Positions 41,686 through 49,455 of a stretch of 64,000 bases of DNA are shown in pieces. The notes below the pieces were generated by a model. It worked only from the letters and a program-made list of their open reading frames with translations. It had not been told where the DNA came from and made no database searches. How positions within the stretch are numbered: position 1 is the stretch's first letter; each line of letters begins with the position of its first letter. Made by a program: the position numbers and the translations under genes. Source of the DNA: Clostridia bacterium (GTDB lineage: Bacteria > Bacillota > Clostridia > Oscillospirales > Acutalibacteraceae). The stretch spans positions 1-64,000 of the forward strand of contig JAFQGI010000030.1 in the NCBI GenBank assembly GCA_017415515.1. Reading direction: 5' to 3'.

Positions 41686-42495
41686 TTACACGTCCGGCTG
41701 TAACTCCATCACAGCTTCTACCATAGCAGGGTACTTCGCCATCTCCTCCTCGTCAGGGGCGGTGTGCTTGTAGTGCGCCAGGTACTCCACGTTGCCGTTG
41801 GTGCCGTGGATGGGGGACACCGTCAGCCCCAGCACCGTCAGCCCGTTTTCAGCCGCCGATTGGAACAGCTCCGCCATCAGGGGCGGCAGGGTGGCGGCGG
41901 GGTCTTTCAGGATGCCGTTTTTGCCCAGTTCCTTCTGCTTTGCCTCAAACTGGGGTTTGATGAGGGTGACCACCTCGCCACCCTCTTTTAAGACCCGATG
42001 GATGGCAGGATAGATCTTTTTCAGCGAAATAAAGGATACGTCCACCGTCACCATATCGCAGAGGGTGCCACCCAACTGTTCCGGGGTGAGGTTGCGGGCG
42101 TTGGTGCGTTCCAGCACCGTCACCCGCTCGTCGATACGCAGTTTATAGTCGAGAATACCGTACGCCACGTCAACCGCGAACACGCGCTCGGCACCGTTTT
42201 GCAGCAGGCAATCGGTGAATCCGCCGTTGCTGGCGCCGATGTCACACACAGTGCGGTGGGCGGGGTCAACGGCAAAATGTGCCAGCGCCTTTTCTAGCTT
42301 ATAGCCGGAGCGGCTGGCGTATTTTTTCGCCTTTTCACGGCAGGTAATTACCGTGTCGGCGGGTAGGGGGGAGCCGGGCTTTTCCGCCGGCACGTTGCCG
42401 ATCCAGATACGCCCCTCCATAATCAGAGCGGCGGCAGTATTGAGGTCAACTCCCAACTGGTTAGCCACCAGTTGGTCGGTGCGGATGGTTTCCAT
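41686..42495 (-). CDS. tlyA: TlyA family rRNA 2'-O-methyltransferase
   Basis: A 269-residue protein: S4 RNA-binding domain (about 1-62), linker, then an FtsJ/RrmJ-like methyltransferase domain with CDIGASNGGFTDCLLQNGA (SAM loop) and a catalytic-type K-D-K layout (SRSGYKLEKA, DVSF, LIKPQFE). TlyA enzymes methylate 16S and/or 23S rRNA ribose. In Clostridia tlyA usually sits near sporulation or DNA-repair genes; here it precedes two PH-domain genes on the opposite side. It starts four bases after the end of the PH-domain gene at 42500. Confidence 0.92.
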   Translation of the reverse strand: METIRTDQLVANQLGVDLNTAAALIMEGRIWIGNVPAEKPGSPLPADTVITCREKAKKYASRSGYKLEKALAHFAVDPAHRTVCDIGASNGGFTDCLLQNGAERVFAVDVAYGILDYKLRIDERVTVLERTNARNLTPEQLGGTLCDMVTVDVSFISLKKIYPAIHRVLKEGGEVVTLIKPQFEAKQKELGKNGILKDPAATLPPLMAELFQSAAENGLTVLGLTVSPIHGTNGNVEYLAHYKHTAPDEEEMAKYPAMVEAVMELQPDV

Positions 42496-42499
42496 CGTT

Positions 42500-43900
42500 T
42501 CACACTTCCTTCAACAGTTGTTTCACTTCGTCGTATTTGAGATGTCGCACCTTGTGGGGGCGGCGAAATTCATGATTGCTGTAAATGCGCAGGTCGCACA
42601 CATTCCGATGGCGCTGCCACAGGGCTTGGCGAATGTGCACCGCCGCCACTTTATTCTGCGGGATGGTGACGCGATGCAGAGTGAGCAGACGGGCATAGCA
42701 CAGGCTGTACTGCCCCTTCTGATATCCCGCACCCGCTATACGGCAGGCGGCAAGCCGCACCGCCCCCAGCCACAGGCAAGGGAGTACGCTGAGTAGGGAT
42801 AAATAGGTCGCTAATTCCCGCCAAAGAGGAAACAGCCATCCCACCACTTGTCCTGCAAAGGGCAAGGCCAGCAGCAAGAGCATGGGCAACCGCAGATAAC
42901 GAAGCCACGCCCCCTTCACCGGCCTGAGGTGCACAGCGCAAGGGCGCAGATGAGGGAACAACAGCCGCCATTCCTCACCCACCCGTCGACAAGGCGGTAT
43001 CGCCACCGCCAGGGTGTTTTTGTCCTTGCCATAGCCGGTGCAGCTGATATACACCGTGTACACTTTCAGTAGGTGAGCGGGCAACGTTTGGCGCGTATCC
43101 ACATAGTTGACGGCATCCACCGCACAGCAGTGAATTCGCCGTGTAAACCGTCCTGTATAGATCGTCAGGGTGTCCTTGCGGCGGCAGAGGGCGAAGGGGA
43201 GATGCCGCAGTAGATGCCGCACCGTTCCCGCTACCCAACCAATGGCTAAAATGAGGATGAGCAAGGCGGCGGTGCGGGGGATGGCCGCCAACATATCTGC
43301 CGCGTTCTCCAAGTTGTTCATCACCTTGTTGCGGATGCCTTCGCCGAGGATGACACTGCTTTGCCGCAACGCCGCTGTCAGCAACAACAGCCCTCCGAGG
43401 GAGTCGGAGGACAGAAAACTGAGCAGCCATATTCGCCACGCCTTGGCGTGGTGATATATTCCGTCTTCGGATTCGGGTAAAAACAGCTTCGCCTGCTGTC
43501 GCCACACCGTCAGTCGTAGGTCGGCGAATTTGTGATTGCCGCCATCGGTGTCGGCGCTGACCCTGACCGCCCCGAACGGTCGCATCCACAGCGGTCGCTC
43601 CACCGTCAGGGTGGTGACCCACCGCAGAGGCACCAGGGTGGTGCGTGTAAAGAAGATACCACGGCACAGCCGCAGACGATGGGGGCTGATGTCATAGGTG
43701 CGTCGCTTCCACGCGATGGCGGAGAGCGCCAGCAACGCCAGCGTCACCGCTCCGTCAAACCAAGCCCCCCTCAGCCAGCGGGGAAAGCCATCCGGCAGGC
43801 GAATATACCATATCCCTCGCAGAAGGGGGAGCAGTAGCAGTAGATAGTAATAGGGAATATGCCCCGGTATGGCGATGGGGTGCTCCCGCCGCCGTTTCAT
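42500..43900 (-). CDS. Bacterial PH-domain (YdbT-like) membrane protein
   Basis: A 466-residue basic protein with paired hydrophobic segments near residues 15-60, 195-250 and 345-390. Bacterial PH (bPH2) domains lie after each pair, for example RTYDISPHRLRLCRGIFFTRTTLVPLRWVTTL. This layout matches YdbT. The start codon overlaps the stop of the gene upstream (ATGA), so translation is coupled and the two products probably form a membrane pair as YdbS and YdbT do. Function is unknown; relatives affect resistance to some antimicrobial peptides. Confidence 0.82.
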   Translation of the reverse strand: MKRRREHPIAIPGHIPYYYLLLLLPLLRGIWYIRLPDGFPRWLRGAWFDGAVTLALLALSAIAWKRRTYDISPHRLRLCRGIFFTRTTLVPLRWVTTLTVERPLWMRPFGAVRVSADTDGGNHKFADLRLTVWRQQAKLFLPESEDGIYHHAKAWRIWLLSFLSSDSLGGLLLLTAALRQSSVILGEGIRNKVMNNLENAADMLAAIPRTAALLILILAIGWVAGTVRHLLRHLPFALCRRKDTLTIYTGRFTRRIHCCAVDAVNYVDTRQTLPAHLLKVYTVYISCTGYGKDKNTLAVAIPPCRRVGEEWRLLFPHLRPCAVHLRPVKGAWLRYLRLPMLLLLALPFAGQVVGWLFPLWRELATYLSLLSVLPCLWLGAVRLAACRIAGAGYQKGQYSLCYARLLTLHRVTIPQNKVAAVHIRQALWQRHRNVCDLRIYSNHEFRRPHKVRHLKYDEVKQLLKEV

Positions 43901-44322
43901 CGGGGATAGAGGCGGTGGCACCAGCGTTCGGCTTGTGCCAGATCGATGCCCTCCACCAACAGATAGCCGCCGGTGCCGCTCACCAGCAAAAAGGCCGTGT
44001 GACATCGCCGCTCAATGGGGCCTTGCAGCAGTGTTACCTGTCGTACTGCCTCATAGCGGATGCGCCGTGTGGTGACAAACACCACGCCGCTCGTTACTTC
44101 CACGCAGTCCTCGGTGAGGGAAAAGCACATATTTCGCCGTCGCAGCGGCAGATACACACAGGCGATGCCAACGAAAACGCCGCCCCACACCACCCACAGC
44201 CACCCCCGCCACGCAAGGGGGAGATAGGGGAGGAGAACCGCCACTGCCGCCGTTAGCGGCAAAGCCGTCACAGTCAACAGCAGTATCCAGGACCACAGCA
44301 CGCAATCGGCAGGTTTTTCCAT
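43897..44322 (-). CDS. Bacterial PH-domain (YdbS-like) membrane protein
   Basis: A 141-residue protein with two membrane helices (about 8-55) and one bPH2 domain (about 60-138; NMCFSLTEDCVEVTSGVVFVTTRRIRYEAV). ATG at 44322 follows AGAGGTGAG; longer in-frame starts have none. The last codon overlaps the start of the YdbT-like gene by the ATGA tetranucleotide. Confidence 0.82.
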   Translation of the reverse strand: MEKPADCVLWSWILLLTVTALPLTAAVAVLLPYLPLAWRGWLWVVWGGVFVGIACVYLPLRRRNMCFSLTEDCVEVTSGVVFVTTRRIRYEAVRQVTLLQGPIERRCHTAFLLVSGTGGYLLVEGIDLAQAERWCHRLYPR

Positions 44323-44435
44323 CTTGTCACTCACCTCTGTTATAGTATGTGACAGGAGGTGCAGTTTACCCGGCCAGTATAGCACATTTGCTGTTGAAAA
44401 ACAAGACACTTGTCCTTTTTTCTTTCCCTCCTTGT

Positions 44436-44470
44436 TTCGGCAAAAAATCGCCGCACCGATGCCGTATAAT
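44436..44470 (+). promoter_or_regulatory. Candidate spoIIG promoter with Spo0A-like box
   Basis: TTCGGCAAA (44436-44444) differs by one base from the complement of a Spo0A box. A perfect TATAAT follows at 44465-44470. The long distance between upstream -35-like bases and the -10 recalls the spoIIG promoter of Bacillus, which needs Spo0A. This is a weak call from sequence alone. Confidence 0.45.
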
Positions 44471-44490
44471 AGGAGCAAGGATGTGAGCAC

Positions 44491-45357
44491 ATGGTCATTT
44501 ACATAGATATTCTGTTTGCGCTCAATTGGTGGATCGACTTTTTGCTGCTGTTGGGGGTACGCCGTGCCGTGGGCGGTGAAGGAAAAGCTTGGCGACTGGC
44601 GATGGGAGCGTTGGTGGGTGCGTTCTCCTGCCTTGTGTTGTTTTTGCCGCCTGTTTCCGTGTGGGTTTCTTTGCTGATTCGTTTGTTTGCGGCGGTGTTG
44701 ATGGCGTTGGTGGCTTTTGGCTTTCGTTCTCGCCGCGCCTTTATGCGCCGTGTGGTCCTGCTGTTCGCCCTTTCTGCCGGCTTGGCGGGGCTCTGCGGTG
44801 CGCTCTATTTCTTTTTAGCACCCCAAGGCTTTTATGTATTCAACGGCGTGGTGTATTATTCTGTTCCGCCGCTTTTGTTGGTGGCTCTCACCGTGGTATG
44901 CTACGGCCTTCTGTGGCTTTTTGAGCAGGTGCTACGTCGCCGCGCCCCCAAAGCGCACCTTTTTCGCGTGTGCCTTACGTATGACGGCCATACCGTTACC
45001 TTCTCCTGTTTATATGACAGCGGCAATCACCTCGCCGAGCCGTTTTCGGGCAGACCGGTGCTGGTGGTGGAGCGGCAGGTAGCAGAGGCGTTGCTTGCCT
45101 ACGTTCCCTCCGTTTCCGATCTACCTGCCGGTTGGCGGCTGATTCCGTATGACACCTTGGGCGGTGATGGTTTGCTTCCCGCTTTTTTGCCCGCATCGGC
45201 AGTTGCCTATGTCCACGGCAACGAGCATCCGTTACCCGCTTGCTACGTCGCCGTGTGCGAGAGCCTGGGCAGGGGAGAGTATCAAGGCCTAATGGGGGCA
45301 GATATGGCAGAAAATTTGGAGAGAAAGGATGACAAGGCGTTATGCTTTACAGGTTAA
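44491..45357 (+). CDS. spoIIGA: Sigma-E processing peptidase SpoIIGA
   Basis: A 288-residue protein: five N-terminal membrane helices (about 1-150) and a C-terminal aspartic-protease-like domain with the active-site motif LYDSGNHL (about residue 176). It cleaves the pro-sequence of sigma E in the mother cell after septation. Its gene overlaps sigE by 16 bases, the standard arrangement. Confidence 0.95.
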   Translation: MVIYIDILFALNWWIDFLLLLGVRRAVGGEGKAWRLAMGALVGAFSCLVLFLPPVSVWVSLLIRLFAAVLMALVAFGFRSRRAFMRRVVLLFALSAGLAGLCGALYFFLAPQGFYVFNGVVYYSVPPLLLVALTVVCYGLLWLFEQVLRRRAPKAHLFRVCLTYDGHTVTFSCLYDSGNHLAEPFSGRPVLVVERQVAEALLAYVPSVSDLPAGWRLIPYDTLGGDGLLPAFLPASAVAYVHGNEHPLPACYVAVCESLGRGEYQGLMGADMAENLERKDDKALCFTG

Positions 45358-46052
45358 TTGGCCGCTTGCGGCGGCTGCTTTGGCGGCTTTTTGGGCGCGA
45401 ATCCGTGCATTACATCAACGGCACGGAAATATTGCCCCCACCCCTCACATCGGAGGAGGAGCGGGCGGTTTTGGCCCGCTTAGAAGAGGGGGATGAGTCG
45501 GCACGGGACACTCTCATCACCCGCAATTTGCGTTTGGTGGTGTATATTGCCCGCAAATTTGAAAGTTCAGGAGTTGGGCTGGAAGATCTCATCTCCATCG
45601 GCACCATCGGTCTCATAAAGGCGGTGCGTACCTTCTGCCCGGGACGCAATATCAAGCTGGCGACCTATTCCTCCCGTTGCATCGAAAACGAGATATTGAT
45701 GTATTTACGCAAAAACGCTCAAAAGCGGAGCGAGATTTCCTTGGATGAACCGCTGAACGTAGATTGGGACGGCAACGAGCTGTTGCTTTCGGATGTGCTG
45801 GGAAGCGATGCCGATGTGGTCCATCGGGAGTTGGAGTCGGAGGCGGAACGCCAACAGCTCCTCTGCTGTGTGGGGCGTTTGCCACCGCGAGAGCAGCAAA
45901 TTATGCGCCTGCGCTTTGGCATCGGCGGCGAGCAGGAGCACACCCAAAAGGAGGTGGCGGATCGTTTGGGAATCTCCCAATCCTACATCTCCCGTTTGGA
46001 AAAGCGCATCATCCGCCACCTGCGGGAAGAATTGCAAAAAGAAGAACGGTGA
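45342..46052 (+). CDS. sigE: Sporulation sigma factor sigma E
   Basis: A 236-residue sigma-70 family protein. A basic, hydrophobic pro-region (about 1-22) precedes [17 protein letters not shown], then region 2 ([34 protein letters not shown]) and region 4 with a helix-turn-helix ([21 protein letters not shown]). Mother-cell specific transcription in early sporulation. The pair with spoIIGA shows that this lineage forms, or descends from, endospore formers. Confidence 0.96.
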   Translation: MLYRLIGRLRRLLWRLFGRESVHYINGTEILPPPLTSEEERAVLARLEEGDESARDTLITRNLRLVVYIARKFESSGVGLEDLISIGTIGLIKAVRTFCPGRNIKLATYSSRCIENEILMYLRKNAQKRSEISLDEPLNVDWDGNELLLSDVLGSDADVVHRELESEAERQQLLCCVGRLPPREQQIMRLRFGIGGEQEHTQKEVADRLGISQSYISRLEKRIIRHLREELQKEER

Positions 46053-46076
46053 GGCAATGGCCTCACCGTTCTTTCA
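46043..46076. terminator. Bidirectional terminator after sigE
   Basis: AGAACGGTGAGG pairs with CCTCACCGTTCT around CAATGG, followed by TTCACTT. The AraC gene converges here and its stop touches the element. Confidence 0.8.
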
Positions 46077-46898
46077 CTTATTCCGTTTTTTCTGATAATC
46101 CGAGGGTGTCACACCCTTGATGCTCTTGAATACGCGGGAAAAATACAACGGATCGTTGAAACCCACCGAGCCTGCCACCTCCGCCACGGAGAAGGCGGGA
46201 TCGCGAAGCAGGCTGCACGCCTCGTTGATGCGATAGGTCTGCAGATAGGCGTGGGGGGACACCCCGAAATCCTGCAAAAAGGCGCGGTAGAGCTGGCTGC
46301 GGCTGATGCCCACGTAGCGGGCAATATCCGCCACGCCGATGTTGCTGGCGTAGTTATACTGGATATACCGCAGGGCGTTATCCACGTAAGTCTGGTGGGT
46401 GTCGCCCACCGATCGGCTGCGGTTGAGCTTAATGAGATGGGACAAAAACAGATACAACCGTCCCACCATCTCCGCGTCGGCGGCGGCGGTGTTGTCGCTG
46501 GCATCCGCGATGCTGCGGAGCAGGGCGCAGGTTTCCTCGGGGTTGTCGCTTCTCCATACCGGCTGCTCTTGGCTCAGTCCGGTCAGCTTCACCAATCGTC
46601 TGGCATCGGTGCCGTTGAAGCCCACCCAGTTGTATTGCCAGGGGTCGTGGGCATCTGCCTGATAGCTGGCCACCTGCGAGGGGAAGATGATAAACAGCAT
46701 GCCTGCTCCCACCGCGTATTCTTGCTGATTGCATCGCAGAATGCCACTGCCCGACACCACGTAGTGGATGAGATAATGGTCCCGTAAGGCCGGTCCCCAA
46801 ATATGACCGCCGTGGCATTGCTCATAGCCGGTGTTGTACACCGATAGGCCGGCGTTCTCCTTCAGCGTATCCCGAAATTGATACCTCTCGTGTGCCAT
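46074..46898 (-). CDS. AraC family transcriptional regulator
   Basis: A 274-residue protein with an N-terminal cupin-like sensor (about 15-150; HYVVSGSGILRCNQQEYAVGAGMLFIIFPSQ) and a C-terminal double helix-turn-helix (about 170-270; IGVADIARYVGISRSQLYRAF and GFNDPLYFSRVFKSIKGVTPSDYQ). Such AraC/MelR-like regulators usually sense sugars. It is divergent from galK, 140 bases away, so control of the galactokinase operon is likely. The start follows AAGGAGGGACG. Confidence 0.9.
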   Translation of the reverse strand: MAHERYQFRDTLKENAGLSVYNTGYEQCHGGHIWGPALRDHYLIHYVVSGSGILRCNQQEYAVGAGMLFIIFPSQVASYQADAHDPWQYNWVGFNGTDARRLVKLTGLSQEQPVWRSDNPEETCALLRSIADASDNTAAADAEMVGRLYLFLSHLIKLNRSRSVGDTHQTYVDNALRYIQYNYASNIGVADIARYVGISRSQLYRAFLQDFGVSPHAYLQTYRINEACSLLRDPAFSVAEVAGSVGFNDPLYFSRVFKSIKGVTPSDYQKKRNK

Positions 46899-46980
46899 CT
46901 GCGTCCCTCCTTGGCGGTTTTACTGTTCCAGTATAGCACAAGATGCAACATTTGTCCATACAAATGCCGAAATAAAATTC

Positions 46981-47009
46981 TTGCACTTTCCTATATTAGG
47001 CGGTATAAT
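46981..47009 (+). promoter_or_regulatory. galK promoter
   Basis: TTGCAC (46981-46986) and TATAAT (47004-47009) are separated by 17 bases. The poor -35 would suit activation by the divergent AraC protein. Confidence 0.75.
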
Positions 47010-47038
47010 GTAAGCAGAAAAATAGGGGAGGTAGTTGT

Positions 47039-48322
47039 ATGTCTGCTCAAACTCTGTTAGATAAGATTCGCTGTGGCGGTTACGACACCGCTTTTGCCGC
47101 TTTATACGGTGAAGCGCAGGTGCTGGCTCAGCGGGACCGCTATGCCGCCGCAGTTGAGGGCTTTGCCGCCACCTTTGGTGGTGAGGGCGACCTGTATCTG
47201 TTCTCCGCTCCCGGTCGCACCGAGATTGGCGGCAACCACACCGACCACAACTACGGTCGTGTGCTGGCGGGCTCGGTCAATCTGGACGTCATTGCCGTGG
47301 TTCGCCCCACCGATGGCGGCATCCGTATGCAGTCCGAGGGCTATCCCATTATTGAGGTAGACATTTCCGAGCTGCTCCCTGTTGAAGAGGAGAAAAACGG
47401 CTCTGCTTCCCTGATTCGCGGTACCGCCGCTCGCTTTGCCGATCTGGATTACGCCATCGGCGGCTTTGACGCGTATGCCACCTCCAATGTGCTCAAGGGT
47501 AGTGGCCTTTCCTCTTCTGCCGCTTTCGAGGTGCTCATCGGCGTCATCCTCAACCACCTATATAATGAGGGTAAGGTCAGCGCCGTGGAGATCGCCCAGA
47601 TCGCTCAGTACACCGAGAACGTGTATTTCGGCAAGCCTTGCGGTCTGATGGATCAGATGGCCTCCTCCGTGGGTAACATCATCACCATCGACTTTGCCGA
47701 TCCCGCCAACCCCATCATTGAGAAGGTGGACGTGGACTTTGCGGCTACCGGTCACGCCCTGTGCATCGTGGATGTGGGCGGCGACCACGCCGACCTGACC
47801 CACGAGTACGCTGCTGTCCCCGGCGAGATGAAGGCAGTGGCCGCCTCTTTGGGCGTGCCCGTCCTGCGTCAGACCAATATGGAGACTCTGCTGGCGAACA
47901 TCGCCGACCTGCGTAAGGAACACGGCGATCGCGCTGTGTTGCGTGCCATCCACTTCCTGCAGGAGAACGACCGTGTGGTGGAGCAGGTTGCCGCGCTGAA
48001 AGCGGGCGACTTTGAGAGTTTTAAGAAGCTGATCATCGCCTCCGGCAACTCCTCCTTCCAGTATTTGCAGAACGTCTACGCCGTCCACGACGTCAAGGAG
48101 CAGAGCATGGCTCTGGCCTTGGCGCTGGCTCACCGCCTGTTGGAGGGCAAGGGCGCCTGGCGTGTCCACGGCGGCGGCTTCGGTGGCACCACACAGAATT
48201 TCGTGCCGTTGGATATGCTGGACACCTTCAAGTCCACCATCGAGCAGGTGTTCGGCGAGGGCTCTTGCCACGTGCTGAACATCCGTCCCTATGGCGGTGT
48301 CTGCGTGGATAAACTTAATTGA
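47039..48322 (+). CDS. galK: Galactokinase
   Basis: A 427-residue GHMP kinase. FSAPGRTEIGGNHTDHNYGRV is the galactokinase signature, NVLKGSGLSSSAAFEVLIG the ATP loop and WRVHGGGFGGTTQNFV the third GHMP motif. It phosphorylates galactose at C1 using ATP. The protein is longer than E. coli GalK because of an N-terminal extension (about 1-45) common in Clostridia. It is followed, 26 bases on, by a nucleotidyltransferase gene that could use its product. Confidence 0.93.
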   Translation: MSAQTLLDKIRCGGYDTAFAALYGEAQVLAQRDRYAAAVEGFAATFGGEGDLYLFSAPGRTEIGGNHTDHNYGRVLAGSVNLDVIAVVRPTDGGIRMQSEGYPIIEVDISELLPVEEEKNGSASLIRGTAARFADLDYAIGGFDAYATSNVLKGSGLSSSAAFEVLIGVILNHLYNEGKVSAVEIAQIAQYTENVYFGKPCGLMDQMASSVGNIITIDFADPANPIIEKVDVDFAATGHALCIVDVGGDHADLTHEYAAVPGEMKAVAASLGVPVLRQTNMETLLANIADLRKEHGDRAVLRAIHFLQENDRVVEQVAALKAGDFESFKKLIIASGNSSFQYLQNVYAVHDVKEQSMALALALAHRLLEGKGAWRVHGGGFGGTTQNFVPLDMLDTFKSTIEQVFGEGSCHVLNIRPYGGVCVDKLN

Positions 48323-48348
48323 TCTTAATTTTAAAGGAGATATGCACT

Positions 48349-49266
48349 ATGAAAACCACTCTGTTAATTATGGCGGCCGGTATCGGCTCCCGCTTCGGCG
48401 GCGGCATTAAGCAGTTGGCTCCCGTGGGTCCCAACGGCGAGATCATTATGGACTATTCCATCCACGACGCCATCAAGGCCGGCTTTAACAAGATCGTGTT
48501 CATCATCCGCAAGGATATCGAGGCGGATTTCCGCGAGATCATCGGCAACCGCATTGAGAAGATCTGCGCCGCCCACGACGTGGAGGTAGGCTATGCGTTC
48601 CAGGCTCTGGACGCTCTGCCCGAGGGCTATTCCGTTCCCGAGGGCCGCGGCAAGCCTTGGGGCACCGGTCAGGCCGTGCTGTCTGCTAAGGATCTGCTCA
48701 CCGAGCCTTTCGTTGTTATCAACGCTGACGACTACTATGGCAAGGTGGCTTTCAAGGAGCTGCACGAGTTCCTGGTCACCGAAGCCACCGACACCAACTT
48801 CTGTATGGCCGGCTTCCAGCTGAAGAACACCCTGTCCGACAACGGCGGCGTCACCCGCGGTGTGTGCCAGGTCAATGCCGATAACTACCTCACCGACGTG
48901 GTGGAGACCTCCGATATCGTCAAGACCGCCGACGGCGGTGCCGCCGCAGGCGACAAGATTCTGGACGCCGACGGCGCCGTGTCCATGAACTTCTGGGGTC
49001 TGACCCCCGCTTATCTGCCTATGCTGGAGGAGGATTTCGTCACCTTCCTGCAGGGCATCGAGGGCAACGAACTGAAGGCGGAGTACCTGCTGCCCGGTCA
49101 CATCGGTGACCTGTTGAAGCAGGGCAAGGTGTCCGTTAAAGTGCTGCCCACCCCCGACAAGTGGTTTGGCGTCACCTATGCCGAGGATAAGCCCTTGGTG
49201 GTGGAGAGCTTCAAGGAGTTGTACGCCGCCGGCGAGTACAACGCCGACCTGTTCAGCGATTTGTAA
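48349..49266 (+). CDS. Sugar-phosphate nucleotidyltransferase
   Basis: A 305-residue GT-A-fold protein starting MKTTLLIMAAGIGSRFGGGIKQLAPVGP, the NTP-binding signature. INADDYYGK (about residue 127) supplies the metal-binding Asp. It probably transfers UMP or another nucleotide to a sugar 1-phosphate. No galT was seen, so it may take galactose 1-phosphate from the adjacent kinase; that is inference. The start at 48349 follows AAAGGAG. Confidence 0.85.
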   Translation: MKTTLLIMAAGIGSRFGGGIKQLAPVGPNGEIIMDYSIHDAIKAGFNKIVFIIRKDIEADFREIIGNRIEKICAAHDVEVGYAFQALDALPEGYSVPEGRGKPWGTGQAVLSAKDLLTEPFVVINADDYYGKVAFKELHEFLVTEATDTNFCMAGFQLKNTLSDNGGVTRGVCQVNADNYLTDVVETSDIVKTADGGAAAGDKILDADGAVSMNFWGLTPAYLPMLEEDFVTFLQGIEGNELKAEYLLPGHIGDLLKQGKVSVKVLPTPDKWFGVTYAEDKPLVVESFKELYAAGEYNADLFSDL

Positions 49267-49283
49267 TTTAATAAGGAATAACC

Positions 49284-49318
49284 CCAAAGGCCACCCACCA
49301 CGGGTGGCCTTTTTCTGT
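49284..49318 (+). terminator. Terminator after galK operon
   Basis: AAAGGCCACCC pairs with GGGTGGCCTTT, followed by TTCTGTTT. The following gap to 49456 holds only the LRR gene's leader (AAAGGAGG site). Confidence 0.88.
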
Positions 49319-49455
49319 TTGTCCGATTTTCACCCCTTTCTCACCCCGAAAAAGAAGATTTTCACCCCTAAGGGTGCTTATATATCGCATAGTATTACTG
49401 TTACAATCAGGATAGGCAACTACCTTTAACATAAACAGAAAAGGAGGAAAAATCT

